NCBI GenBank assembly: GCA_900547275.1
Contig: URGA01000004.1
Span: 1-49,002 of the forward strand
Length of the DNA stretch: 49,002 nucleotides
DNA from: an uncultured Oscillospiraceae bacterium
Lineage (GTDB): Bacteria > Bacillota > Clostridia > Oscillospirales > Acutalibacteraceae
Direction of reading: 5' to 3'
Shown here: piece after piece, positions 1 through 8,144 of the stretch
Position numbering within the stretch: position 1 is the first letter of the stretch
Layout of the letters: every line of letters starts with the position of its first letter
The notes under the pieces: model-generated
What the model was told of the DNA's origin: nothing
The model's input: the letters and a program-made list of their open reading frames with translations, nothing else
Database searches by the model: none
Made by a program: the position numbers and the translations under genes

Positions 1-37
1 TGAGAACGGCGATTGCTGCTGCTAATGCTACTGACAT
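1..37 (-). CDS. atpE: ATP synthase F0 subunit c, N-terminal fragment
   Basis: Only the first 12 codons lie in the window (ATG at 37-35, continuing past the left edge). They encode a short, Ala-rich hydrophobic start, MSVALAAAIAVL, as expected for the first helix of the proton-translocating c-ring subunit. An AAGGAG-type SD sits 8-10 bases upstream, at about 45-51. The gene follows atpB by 36 bases on the same strand, which is the usual a-then-c order of bacterial atp operons. The identification rests mainly on that context, because too little protein is visible for family-specific residues. Confidence 0.8.
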   Translation of the reverse strand, partial: MSVALAAAIAVL

Positions 38-73
38 AATTGTTTTCTCCTTTGTAAATTATTTTTATATTTA

Positions 74-772
74 TTAATCCTCGATGGCTTCCTGAACGTA
101 CAGAGATGTTAAAAATACAAAAACATACGCCTGAATGAAGCCGTCGAAAATATCAAAGTAAAGGCTTAAAGCCACTGGGATACCTACCGGAACTACCGCT
201 TCGATAAGTTTCATGATGATGTACGCTCCGATAATGTTACCGAAAAGTCGGAAACAAAGCGACATAGGCTTGATAATAAGCTCAAGCAGATTTATAGGAA
301 GAACGATTGCAACCGGTTTTGCAAATGATTTAAGCCAGCCCTTCGTTCCTTTTTTATGTATTCCGGCATACTGAACAAGAATTATGCTTGTCAGCGCAAG
401 ACCGAGGGTAACATTTAGCTCTTTGGTGGGTGATTTAAAGCCGAATATTCCGCACATATTGCATGCGCCGATATATATCGCAACTGTCATCATCCATGGG
501 ATATATCTATCTCCGTCTTTGCCCATTATTTTATGGAAAAACGTATGCATTTTTTCAACGCACATTTCAAGGAAAAGCTGACGCTTTGAGATCTCACCCT
601 GGACTTTAAGACCTCTTGTAAGAATTATTCCTACAATAAGAAAGACGGCCATTATTATCCAGCTGACCACCGTACCTTCGTCAAAAGTAATCTTGCCGCC
701 GAAAAGGCTGAACACGGTTTCTGTATTTAATTCTTCAACAAGCTTTTCAGCTATATCCATTTTCATCAGCAA
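74..772 (-). CDS. atpB: ATP synthase F0 subunit a
   Basis: This is subunit a of the membrane F0 sector, which forms the proton half-channels against the c-ring. The product is 232 residues with about five or six hydrophobic helices. It carries the conserved stretch NLLELIIKPMSLCFRLFGN (about residues 160-178), which contains the essential arginine of the a subunit in FRLFGN, and a C-terminal helix ending in SLYVQEAIED. Two starts are possible: TTG at 772 lies 8 bases from GGAGGT (781-786), while ATG at 766 lies 14 bases away. The TTG fits SD spacing better; the ATG overlaps the stop of a 15-codon upstream ORF (766-813). No atpI-like gene precedes it. It reads into atpE. Confidence 0.96.
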   Translation of the reverse strand: MLMKMDIAEKLVEELNTETVFSLFGGKITFDEGTVVSWIIMAVFLIVGIILTRGLKVQGEISKRQLFLEMCVEKMHTFFHKIMGKDGDRYIPWMMTVAIYIGACNMCGIFGFKSPTKELNVTLGLALTSIILVQYAGIHKKGTKGWLKSFAKPVAIVLPINLLELIIKPMSLCFRLFGNIIGAYIIMKLIEAVVPVGIPVALSLYFDIFDGFIQAYVFVFLTSLYVQEAIED

Positions 773-990
773 ACCGAGTCACCTCCAACAACTTCACTAT
801 TGTTCGGGAACATGCGCCCCTCAATTTCATTTCAATTTTACACCTGAGAATTTTCAATGTAAATAAAGTTTTGCAAAAATAAAAGCGCTTCATGTAAAAA
901 AAACAGAGGAAATGCTAAACTAATTTGGTTATTTTTCTTATGAATATTACGACCTGTATAATTTTATATACATTATCATTTGCAATAGTC

Positions 991-1018
991 ATTATAACGC
1001 AAAAGTGTAAAATGTCAA
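991..1018 (-). promoter_or_regulatory. sigma-A promoter of the atp operon
   Basis: On the minus strand TTGACA (1018-1013) and TATAAT (996-991) are separated by 16 bases. Both hexamers match consensus. The predicted transcription start is near 984, leaving a leader of about 210 nt before atpB. Confidence 0.75.
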
Positions 1019-1087
1019 TGGTATTATAAATTCGTGTTAATTATATGAAAATAATTATGAGAAAAACCTAACTTTTTTATATTCTTA

Positions 1088-1116
1088 TTTACAAGTTTTG
1101 TTTTCTGGTTTATAAT
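1088..1116 (+). promoter_or_regulatory. sigma-A promoter of proS-galE
   Basis: TTTACA (1088-1093), a 17-base spacer and TATAAT (1111-1116) place the start near 1123, about 28 bases before the proS ATG at 1151. The leader is too short to hold a T-box. Confidence 0.8.
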
Positions 1117-1150
1117 AAAATCTCAGAAATACATATTTAAGGAGTATTAT

Positions 1151-2593
1151 ATGGCACAGGAACAGAAAAAGATGGTGGACGCAATTACCTCTATGGAAGA
1201 GGATTTTGCAAAATGGTATACCGACGTGTGCCGTAAAGCGGAACTTATCGAATATACCAGCGTAAAAGGCTGCATGGTAATTCGCCCCTACGGCTACGCA
1301 ATCTGGGAAAACATTCAGCGCATTCTTGACGGCATGTTTAAAGAAACAGGCCACGAAAACGTATGCATGCCGATGTTCATCCCCGAATCTCTGCTTCAAA
1401 AGGAAAAAGACCATGTTGAAGGATTTGCTCCCGAATGCGCATGGGTTACATACGGCGGCAACGAAAAGCTGGAAGAGCGCCTCTGCGTTCGTCCTACTTC
1501 CGAAACGCTTTTCTGCGAGCACTTCAGCAATATAGTTCATTCTTACCGCGATTTGCCCAAACTTTACAACCAGTGGGTATCTGTAGTTCGCTGGGAAAAG
1601 ACAACACGTCCGTTCCTGCGTTCAAGAGAGTTTTTATGGCAGGAAGGTCACACCCTTCACGCAACTGCCGAAGAAGCTATTGAAGAGACCGAGAAGATGC
1701 TGGGCATTTACACAAAATTCTGCCAGGAATATCTGGCAATGCCTGTTGTTCAGGGAATGAAAACCGAAAGCGACAAATTCGCAGGCGCTGAGCGCACATA
1801 CTGCATTGAAGCTCTTATGCACGACGGAAAAGCCCTTCAGGCAGGCACAAGCCATTACTTTGGTGACGGCTTTGCAAAAGCATTTAATATTCAGTATTCA
1901 AACAAGGAAAACAAACTCGTTTACCCGCACCAGACCAGCTGGGGAATGACCACCCGCCTTATCGGCGCAATCATTATGACCCACGGCGACAACAACGGTC
2001 TTGTTCTTCCTCCCGCTGTTGCTCCTATTCAGGCAGTAGTTGTTCCTATTGCAATGCACAAGGAAGGCGTACTTGAAAAAGCTCAGGAAATCACCGAAAG
2101 ACTTAAGAAAGTATGCCGCGCTAAGATTGACGACAGCGACAACTCACCCGGATGGAAATTTGCCGAATACGAAATGAAAGGCGTTCCGGTAAGAGTTGAG
2201 ATCGGTCCTAAAGATATTGAGAACGGTCAGTGCGTTCTTGTTACAAGACATAACCGCGAAAAAACTTTCGTAAAATTTGAAGAGCTTGAAGACGCTATAC
2301 TGAAGAAACTTCAGGAAGTTCGCGACGCTCTTTACGCAAACGCTCTGGAAAACAGAGAAAAGCGCACATACACCTGCACAACAATGGATGAAATCACAAA
2401 AGCTCTTGAAGAAAACGGCGACGGCTTCATCAAGGCAATGTGGTGCGGAGATCCTGAATGTGAAGAAAAGGTAAAAGAAATCACAGGTGTAGGCTCTCGC
2501 TGTATTCCGATTGAACAGGAAGAAGTCGGCGACAAATGCGTCTGCTGCGGAAAACCCGCAAGCAAGCTTCTTTACTGGGGCAAAGCATATTAA
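1151..2593 (+). CDS. proS: Prolyl-tRNA synthetase, short type with C-terminal zinc domain
   Basis: Class II aminoacyl-tRNA synthetase that charges tRNA-Pro with proline in the cytoplasm. At 480 residues it is the archaeal/eukaryotic-like (type 3) form, without the INS editing domain of the longer bacterial enzyme. Visible signatures are RPTSETLF and RSREFLWQEGHTLHAT (motif 2 region), and GMTTRLIGAIIMTHGDNNG (motif 3 region). An anticodon-binding domain follows. The C-terminal domain has CGDPECEEK and CVCCGK, a cysteine-rich zinc-binding module, and ends in a tyrosine, as is typical of this type. The ATG at 1151 has AAGGAG at 1139-1144. galE follows 38 bases later with no terminator between, so they are probably co-transcribed. 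Confidence 0.97.
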   Translation: MAQEQKKMVDAITSMEEDFAKWYTDVCRKAELIEYTSVKGCMVIRPYGYAIWENIQRILDGMFKETGHENVCMPMFIPESLLQKEKDHVEGFAPECAWVTYGGNEKLEERLCVRPTSETLFCEHFSNIVHSYRDLPKLYNQWVSVVRWEKTTRPFLRSREFLWQEGHTLHATAEEAIEETEKMLGIYTKFCQEYLAMPVVQGMKTESDKFAGAERTYCIEALMHDGKALQAGTSHYFGDGFAKAFNIQYSNKENKLVYPHQTSWGMTTRLIGAIIMTHGDNNGLVLPPAVAPIQAVVVPIAMHKEGVLEKAQEITERLKKVCRAKIDDSDNSPGWKFAEYEMKGVPVRVEIGPKDIENGQCVLVTRHNREKTFVKFEELEDAILKKLQEVRDALYANALENREKRTYTCTTMDEITKALEENGDGFIKAMWCGDPECEEKVKEITGVGSRCIPIEQEEVGDKCVCCGKPASKLLYWGKAY

Positions 2594-2631
2594 TTTAATA
2601 AATATAATTTAAACCATCAGGAGGAAAAATC

Positions 2632-3648
2632 ATGGCAATTCTTGTTACAGGCGGAGCCGGTTATATCGGATCCCATACTTGCGTTGAACTTATCAACGCC
2701 GGATACGATGTTGTTATCATTGATAACTTCTACAACTGCAAACCTTCTTCTCTTGACCGTATACGTCAGCTGGTTGACAAAGATTTCAAATTTTACGAGT
2801 GCGATATCCGCAACCGTGACGGTCTGAGCAAAATTTTTGAAAGCGAAAAGATTGACTGCGTAATTCATTTTGCAGGTCTTAAGGCGGTAGGCGAAAGCGT
2901 TCACAAGCCCCTTGAGTATTTTGACAACAATGTAAACGGAACTCTCGTTCTGCTTGACGTTATGCGCAGTCACGGATGTAAGAAAATTATCTTCTCCTCT
3001 TCCGCTACAGTATACGGCACTAAGAACAAGGCGCCGTTTACAGAGGATATGGAGATCGGCGGAGTTACAAACCCCTACGGCCGCACAAAATATATGATTG
3101 AGTGCATACTCCAGGATCTTTACGTAAGCGACAATTCATGGTCAATCTGCCTGCTGCGCTACTTCAACCCCATCGGCGCCCATAAAAGCGGAACAATGGG
3201 TGAAGATCCAAACGGAATTCCCAACAACCTTATGCCATACATTACTCAGGTTGCAATCGGCAAGCTTGAGAAACTCGGTGTTTTCGGCGACGATTACGAT
3301 ACTCCCGACGGAACAGGCGTCCGCGACTACATTCACGTTGTTGACCTGGCTATCGGCCATGTTAAAGCAGTTGAAAAAATCGCAGATAAAGAAGGCCTCT
3401 TTATCTACAACCTTGGCACCGGCAACGGCTACAGCGTGCTTGACGTGGTTCACGCTTTTGAAAAAGCCTGCGGCAAGCCAATCCCTTACGAAATTAAGCC
3501 CCGCCGCGAAGGCGATATTGCCACCTGCTACTGCGACCCGTCAAAAGCTAAAGAAGAACTGGGCTGGGAAGCAGTCAGAGGAATTGACGAAATGTGCGAA
3601 GATTCATGGCGCTGGCAGTCACAAAACCCCAACGGTTACCCCGACTAA
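2632..3648 (+). CDS. galE: UDP-glucose 4-epimerase
   Basis: Interconverts UDP-glucose and UDP-galactose through an NAD-bound 4-keto intermediate, for galactose use and cell-surface sugar supply. The 338-residue length is normal. The Rossmann dinucleotide motif TGGAGYIGS is at residues 6-14. The catalytic Ser/Thr cluster is FSSSATVYG (121-129), and the YxxxK pair is Tyr149/Lys153 in NPYGRTKYM. The extended-SDR substrate region includes LRYFNPIGAHKSG. AGGAGG at 2619-2624 sets the ATG. No other galactose gene (galK, galT) is adjacent; it trails proS and ends at a strong terminator. Confidence 0.97.
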   Translation: MAILVTGGAGYIGSHTCVELINAGYDVVIIDNFYNCKPSSLDRIRQLVDKDFKFYECDIRNRDGLSKIFESEKIDCVIHFAGLKAVGESVHKPLEYFDNNVNGTLVLLDVMRSHGCKKIIFSSSATVYGTKNKAPFTEDMEIGGVTNPYGRTKYMIECILQDLYVSDNSWSICLLRYFNPIGAHKSGTMGEDPNGIPNNLMPYITQVAIGKLEKLGVFGDDYDTPDGTGVRDYIHVVDLAIGHVKAVEKIADKEGLFIYNLGTGNGYSVLDVVHAFEKACGKPIPYEIKPRREGDIATCYCDPSKAKEELGWEAVRGIDEMCEDSWRWQSQNPNGYPD

Positions 3649-3670
3649 AAAACAATACACAATAAAGAAA

Positions 3671-3697
3671 GCGCACACCTTTTGGTGTGCGTTTATT
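3671..3697 (+). terminator. Rho-independent terminator of proS-galE
   Basis: CGCACACC (3672-3679), loop TTTT and GGTGTGCG (3684-3691) are followed by TTTATT. The 8-bp GC-rich stem stops galE transcription. Read from the other strand it could also end the ECF operon whose last gene stops at 3801. Confidence 0.85.
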
Positions 3698-3800
3698 CAT
3701 TTGCAGTAACCACAAATCAAATTGAATGTTTCACCGCTGAAAACGGATATTATATCATTATAAGTATTAACAAATTTCATTGTTTTCACCGATGGTAAAA

Positions 3801-4046
3801 TCACATGAAGATTACCGCCAAAACCAGGTCAACAACAAACAAAACAAGGTCGATGCAGCCGATTATCTGGGCTTTTTTGCAAAGGCTCTGGGCGTGTTCG
3901 CTGCACTTAGCCCCCTTGCGCTTGAAAACGTAAGGCACAACAAGCGCCATCACGCCGAATGCGGGGCAAACGCCCAGGGTACATAATCCGATTATTGCGC
4001 TGACAAGAGCAAATTTTGAAAGCTTTTCAATAATGTCATTATTCAT
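3801..4046 (-). CDS. Small two-helix membrane protein coupled to an ECF S component
   Basis: 81 residues, not assigned to a family. Two hydrophobic segments (about residues 12-40 and 60-81) flank a short basic loop containing RKGAKCSEHAQ and KKAQ, so it is probably an inner-membrane hairpin protein. Its ATG (4046-4044) overlaps the stop of the upstream S-component gene by one base (TAATG), and GGAGG sits at 4053-4057. Translation is therefore very likely coupled. The position suggests an accessory of the importer, or an unrelated passenger; the sequence alone cannot decide. Confidence 0.7.
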   Translation of the reverse strand: MNNDIIEKLSKFALVSAIIGLCTLGVCPAFGVMALVVPYVFKRKGAKCSEHAQSLCKKAQIIGCIDLVLFVVDLVLAVIFM

Positions 4047-4750
4047 TATTCTACCTCCGAAGCAGTTGATAAAAATAATCCGTATTTAATTTGAATACGG
4101 TAAATTTTCTTTTGAAGCGGCACTCCGAAAACAAACAAAAAAACGGCGGTTGAAGCACCGAAAACGAGATCAAACGGAATACCTGCGGCATAAACGGCAG
4201 CAACGGACTTCCAGTTCCACTGCGTTACCGTCATCAATACGGTGCTGAGATCAACAACAAAACCGTAAAGCACCGTTGACAAGACGAAACCTGTAATCGC
4301 CATTTTAAACGGACTGCTTGTTTTTGGTTTAAGTACAAGTCCGCTTACAAGACCCACAAGGCCAAGCGCCGCCATCTGAAATGGGGTCCAGATACCTTGG
4401 CCGAATATAAAGTTTGAAAGCAGAGCCGCCATTGCGCCGGTCATATAGCCGGCATATGGTCCCAGGCAAACGGCGGTTACTATTACCACCGCCGCAATCG
4501 GTTTTACCTGCGGAACGAGATAAAACGCAGCCCGGCTTACCACCGCCAGCGCCGTCATTACAGCAAGCAGAGAAAGTTCGCGGGCAGTGGGCGCCCTGTG
4601 TTCAAATCGGGCAAAAAACGGCACTGCGCTGAGCACCAGCAAAACAGCCGCCACCACATACCATGACGTTGTATCTGCCCAAAATATCTGCCAAACAACA
4701 ATCAGTCCCAAGGTCAGAATTACAAGCAGTAAGAGGAATATTTTTTTCAT
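4046..4750 (-). CDS. ECF transporter substrate-binding (S) component
   Basis: 234-residue membrane protein with about six hydrophobic helices. It carries the ECF S-component style segment RELSLLAVMTALAVVSRAAF (about 58-77), followed by a glycine/alanine-rich region typical of these vitamin or cofactor capture proteins. It would bind a micronutrient and dock on EcfT and EcfA. The substrate cannot be told from the sequence: no vitamin riboswitch or biosynthetic gene is nearby. Its ATG overlaps the stop of the ATPase gene by 4 bases (ATGA, 4750-4747), with GGAGGAT upstream. A dedicated S next to its own T and A points to a group I (solo) ECF module. Confidence 0.82.
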   Translation of the reverse strand: MKKIFLLLLVILTLGLIVVWQIFWADTTSWYVVAAVLLVLSAVPFFARFEHRAPTARELSLLAVMTALAVVSRAAFYLVPQVKPIAAVVIVTAVCLGPYAGYMTGAMAALLSNFIFGQGIWTPFQMAALGLVGLVSGLVLKPKTSSPFKMAITGFVLSTVLYGFVVDLSTVLMTVTQWNWKSVAAVYAAGIPFDLVFGASTAVFLFVFGVPLQKKIYRIQIKYGLFLSTASEVE

Positions 4751-6222
4751 AAAATATCCTCCTCGGATACTGCGCTCTTTAGATATCGCCTTGTTATCCT
4801 GCGCACCTGGGTTGTATAAAGTTCCATCTGGGAAAAGAACTCCCGTCTGGAAGCAGGCTTTGAAAGCCTTTTATCACAAAGGAAAGATACGCAGTCTGCA
4901 TATTTTCCGGCAAACTCCAGATCATGGGTAACGAGAAGCACAGTTTTTCCGCCCAAGCACAAATATTTCAGCTTTTCTGCAAGACGCTGCTTAGCAACTG
5001 CGTCAAGACCAGCTGTCGGCTCATCCAAAAGCAAAAGTTCAGCTCCGGTCTCAAGCACGATACCAAGCCCAAGCAGTCTTGCTTCGCCTCCCGAAAGGTC
5101 AAGAGGATGGTAACTGAGCAATCCACCTATTCCCAGAGCTTCGGCTGTGTCTACGCCTATCTCCTGCCCCACCTCGTCATGAGTAAATAAAAACTGCACC
5201 GTCTGGGGCAAAAGAGCCGCTTTGAGTTTTGTTTTCACCTTTCCTGAATACGGCTTCAATACTCCTGCAATTACTTTCATCAGAGTTGATTTTCCGCTTC
5301 CGTTGGCTCCTATTACAGCATTTATTTTGCCTGACTGGGCCTTGTATGATAAATCAAAGAGGATATCTCTTCCCTTTTTATCATAAGCAAAGCATATATG
5401 TTTCAGTTCCAGCGCCGTTTCGCCGTCAGCACTTTCTTCCTCACTTCGCTCTGAAAGTGAAGAGGAAAAAGCAATGGCTTCACGAACGGTAAGCGGTGCC
5501 TGGTCAAACAGTCTTACACCCGGCGGCATTGCAGAAAGCATTTCGTGGTTTTCCTTTTTTAGCCAAAGAGCAAATTCTAAAGGAGGTGCGCATTTTGAAA
5601 GGTGCCCGTCTTCAAGAAGCATTACCCGGTCAGCATAAGGCAGGAGTTTTTCCGGGTCATGGGCGCTGATTATAACTGTTGTTCCAAGTTCTCGGTTAAG
5701 CCGCAAAATTACCTGGACAAATTTTTCCTCCGCCACCGGATCAAGATGGGCGCAGGGCTCGTCAAGAAGTAAAACGTCAGGAGCAGTCATCATTGACGCG
5801 GCGAGAGATACTGTTTGCTTTTCTCCGCCGGAAAGAGCGTCCGTCTTTTTGTCCAATAAGTCCTGAAGATTAAAAAATGCTGAACACTCGCCTATCCTAC
5901 GGCTGATACTGCCGCTGTCCGCGCCTGCATTTTCCATTGAAAACGCAAGTTCACTTATAACATTATCTGTGATAATACTATCGTTTGGATTTTGAAAAAC
6001 AAAGCCTATATTTTCCGAGCCGCATTCAAGCGTACCGCCAATCTTGCCAAATGGCGCAATCTCTTTTTTCATAAGCCTGAGCAGCGTCGTTTTTCCGCTG
6101 CCCGACCTGCCCATAAGCAGAACAAGTTCGCCTTCATTAACCGAAAAGGTTACGTTCTCAAGCGCAGGTAATGTTCTGTTTGGATATGTAAAAGTTAATT
6201 CTTTTGCTTCAATAACAGCCAT
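4747..6222 (-). CDS. ECF transporter ATPase, two ABC domains fused
   Basis: Cytoplasmic energy-coupling subunit that hydrolyses ATP to drive the ECF importer. Its 491 residues hold two complete nucleotide-binding domains, whereas EcfA1 and EcfA2 are usually separate proteins of about 280 residues. Domain 1: Walker A GRSGSGKTT (38-46), Q-loop FQNPND (76-81), signature LSGGEKQ (130-136), Walker B VLLLDEP (150-156), H-loop SAHD (186-189). Domain 2: Walker A GANGSGKST (305-313), signature LSGGEA (376-381), Walker B LLLLDEP (396-402), H-loop VTHD (431-434). A charged linker (about 255-270) joins them. Its ATG lies inside the end of ecfT (28-base overlap), with GGAG 8 bases upstream. Confidence 0.95.
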   Translation of the reverse strand: MAVIEAKELTFTYPNRTLPALENVTFSVNEGELVLLMGRSGSGKTTLLRLMKKEIAPFGKIGGTLECGSENIGFVFQNPNDSIITDNVISELAFSMENAGADSGSISRRIGECSAFFNLQDLLDKKTDALSGGEKQTVSLAASMMTAPDVLLLDEPCAHLDPVAEEKFVQVILRLNRELGTTVIISAHDPEKLLPYADRVMLLEDGHLSKCAPPLEFALWLKKENHEMLSAMPPGVRLFDQAPLTVREAIAFSSSLSERSEEESADGETALELKHICFAYDKKGRDILFDLSYKAQSGKINAVIGANGSGKSTLMKVIAGVLKPYSGKVKTKLKAALLPQTVQFLFTHDEVGQEIGVDTAEALGIGGLLSYHPLDLSGGEARLLGLGIVLETGAELLLLDEPTAGLDAVAKQRLAEKLKYLCLGGKTVLLVTHDLEFAGKYADCVSFLCDKRLSKPASRREFFSQMELYTTQVRRITRRYLKSAVSEEDIL

Positions 6223-7052
6223 TTTAAGTTCTCCGAAAAATCTGTAATAATCGGGCAGAAAAATAACAGAGCCGCGCAGATAACGCCTAAGGGATTAAAG
6301 GTAACCAGCTCAATGTACGGATCAAAAATAAACTGGGCGCCGCCTGAAATAACAACAAAAGCAGTAACACTGAAAAGAAGAATTACAGCCGCCGTAAGAA
6401 CAGCGTCAACCGGTGTAAACGAAAATCTGTCATATGTTTTGCGCCTGCCTTTTCCGTAGCCTCTGGCACGCATTGCGTCCGCGGTGGTCATGCTTCCTTC
6501 AAGCGAAAGCGTAACAAGCGTTGAAAACTGGGAAAGCGCTTTTTGAAACGGCTTTGCTCCGTTGTCCGGAAGGCCCATCGCCGCTTCTTTTATCTTACGC
6601 GCGTCTTTTTGAAATCTTCCTATCATTCCCAGCGTCATAGAAAAAAACAATGAAAGCGACGGCGCCGCTTTTCCCGCGGCTGCCAGCAGTTTTTCACTGC
6701 TCACTGTTTTTCCGAAAAGACGAAGCCACATCATTACAGAAGCAAAAATCATTCCCTGATATAAACCGTAAATCAGCGACTCAAGTGTAAATGCCGTCTC
6801 TCCTGCCATAAATAGCACCGTTTCGCCCCAGTGGGTAAAAATAAAATTAAAAATCCCCACGATGATAACAAGCGGAACCGCCCACAGAAGAACTTTCAGT
6901 CTTCCCTCTCCGTCGGCGCAGAACTGACAACAGAGCGCGCCCGCAAATGATATAAGAACGTAAATCGGGTTTGAAGACAAACACGACAGAAGTATTACAA
7001 ACAAAAAGAAAAGGAGCAGAACAGCGGGATGCCATTTTGAAAATCTGTGCAT
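6195..7052 (-). CDS. ECF transporter transmembrane (T) component
   Basis: 285-residue membrane scaffold of the ECF importer, of the CbiQ/EcfT type. It has five or six hydrophobic helices and the diagnostic coupling-helix motif AMRARGYGKG (Ala-Arg-Gly type) at about residues 195-204, which docks into the grooves of the ATPase. The ATG has GGAGGT five bases upstream. It begins 27 bases after the mreB-like gene and overlaps the ATPase gene, so T, A-A', S and the small protein form one translationally linked unit. Confidence 0.92.
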   Translation of the reverse strand: MHRFSKWHPAVLLLFFLFVILLSCLSSNPIYVLISFAGALCCQFCADGEGRLKVLLWAVPLVIIVGIFNFIFTHWGETVLFMAGETAFTLESLIYGLYQGMIFASVMMWLRLFGKTVSSEKLLAAAGKAAPSLSLFFSMTLGMIGRFQKDARKIKEAAMGLPDNGAKPFQKALSQFSTLVTLSLEGSMTTADAMRARGYGKGRRKTYDRFSFTPVDAVLTAAVILLFSVTAFVVISGGAQFIFDPYIELVTFNPLGVICAALLFFCPIITDFSENLKWLLLKQKN

Positions 7053-7079
7053 ATTATACCTCCCCTGTTCTGTTCCGTT

Positions 7080-8111
7080 TTATCTGATATGAGCATCGTC
7101 TCTTGTCTGATAACGATATCCGTATTTATCCAGAATGTGCATTCGCTCCAGCGCAACGACTGTGCCCTTTGCAACGCAGTGAAGCTCATCCTCCGCCTTG
7201 CGCACGGCTATTCCGCCCAGCGCTTCGGAAAACAGCTTGTCAATATTGCATATATTTGCTCCGCCTCCTGTAAGCACAACGCCAGAATTGCTTATATCTG
7301 TAACCAGCTGGGGCGAAGTGCGCTCAAAGAGAGCGGATGCGTGGCTTGCCAGCGTTTCAAAATATGGTTTAAGACATTCGTAAAGAGAGTTGCCGCTGAC
7401 TTCAATTTCTCTCGGAAGGCCTGACAGAAGATCTTGACCCTTGGCGTAAGTTGTAACGTCCTCGTCTCTCGGAACAGCACAGGCAACCGTTTTCTTTATC
7501 TCTTCGGCTGTTCGCAGTCCGATTGAAAGGGAGTGGGTCTCCTTAAGATATTTCATAATTTCGGCGTCAAGGTCGTTGCCGCCTATCTTAACTGTCTCTG
7601 ACTGGCTCATTGCGCCCTGGCTTATTACCGCCATGTCTGTAGTACCGCCGCCAAGGTCAATAACGAATGCGCCGACAGCCTGCATCGGGTCAATACCTGC
7701 GCCGAAAGCGGCGCAAAGCGGTTCCTCAACAAGGCAGACCGAACGGGCTCCGGCGTTAATAAGCACCGAAACAATCGTTCTCTTTTCAACGTCAGTATTC
7801 ATTGCCGGAACGGAAACAACAATTCTCGGCTTAAATATACTGCTGCCGATAACCTTATTTATAAAATGGCGCATCATCTGCTGGGCAAGAGAATAGTTAC
7901 CTACAACGCCGTTAAGTATAGGCTGAACCACCTGAACTCCCTCAGGCTCTCTGCCCTGGAGAAAATAGGCTCTCTTTCCTGCATAAAGCACCTTCTGTTT
8001 TTCATCATCATAAGCAACGTAAGCAGGTTCGTCAAGGCGTATTCCTTTTCCGGGAACGGCAATAACGATGCTCGAACTGCCTAAATCAATTCCTAAATCA
8101 TATCCAAACAT
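7080..8111 (-). CDS. MreB/Mbl-family bacterial actin homologue
   Basis: 343-residue actin-fold ATPase of the MreB family, whose members form membrane-bound filaments that guide cell-wall synthesis. Seen here: phosphate-1 motif DLGIDLGSSS (5-14), phosphate-2 motif FVIDLGGGTTDMAV (about 148-161), the EEPLCAAFGAGID segment typical of MreB, and the adenosine motif VLTGGGANI (about 290-298). The sequence looks divergent from canonical MreB. No mreC or mreD lies nearby; it sits 33 bases after recD2 and before an ECF importer. It is therefore probably a secondary paralogue (Mbl/MreBH-like) rather than the main rod-shape MreB. The SD is weak (AGGAT). Confidence 0.88.
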   Translation of the reverse strand: MFGYDLGIDLGSSSIVIAVPGKGIRLDEPAYVAYDDEKQKVLYAGKRAYFLQGREPEGVQVVQPILNGVVGNYSLAQQMMRHFINKVIGSSIFKPRIVVSVPAMNTDVEKRTIVSVLINAGARSVCLVEEPLCAAFGAGIDPMQAVGAFVIDLGGGTTDMAVISQGAMSQSETVKIGGNDLDAEIMKYLKETHSLSIGLRTAEEIKKTVACAVPRDEDVTTYAKGQDLLSGLPREIEVSGNSLYECLKPYFETLASHASALFERTSPQLVTDISNSGVVLTGGGANICNIDKLFSEALGGIAVRKAEDELHCVAKGTVVALERMHILDKYGYRYQTRDDAHIR

Positions 8112-8144
8112 TTCTGCTCATCCTAAATATTTCTTTACTATATG

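Larger units (their letters stand above)
787..1150. other. Divergent atp/proS intergenic region, no full gene
   Basis: This is a 364-bp AT-rich region between divergent atpB and proS. It holds a consensus promoter for each direction (991-1018 minus, 1088-1116 plus). The minus promoter gives the atp operon a leader of about 210 nt. That leader contains one short ORF (813-766, MFPNNSEVVGGDSVC) whose TGA overlaps an in-frame atpB ATG. I saw no riboswitch motif and no T-box sequence in front of proS. Confidence 0.6.

Noticed and set aside
1085..1150. T-box or riboswitch leader for proS or metG
   Set aside because: No T-box consensus or long leader; proS has only about 28 nt between start and ATG.
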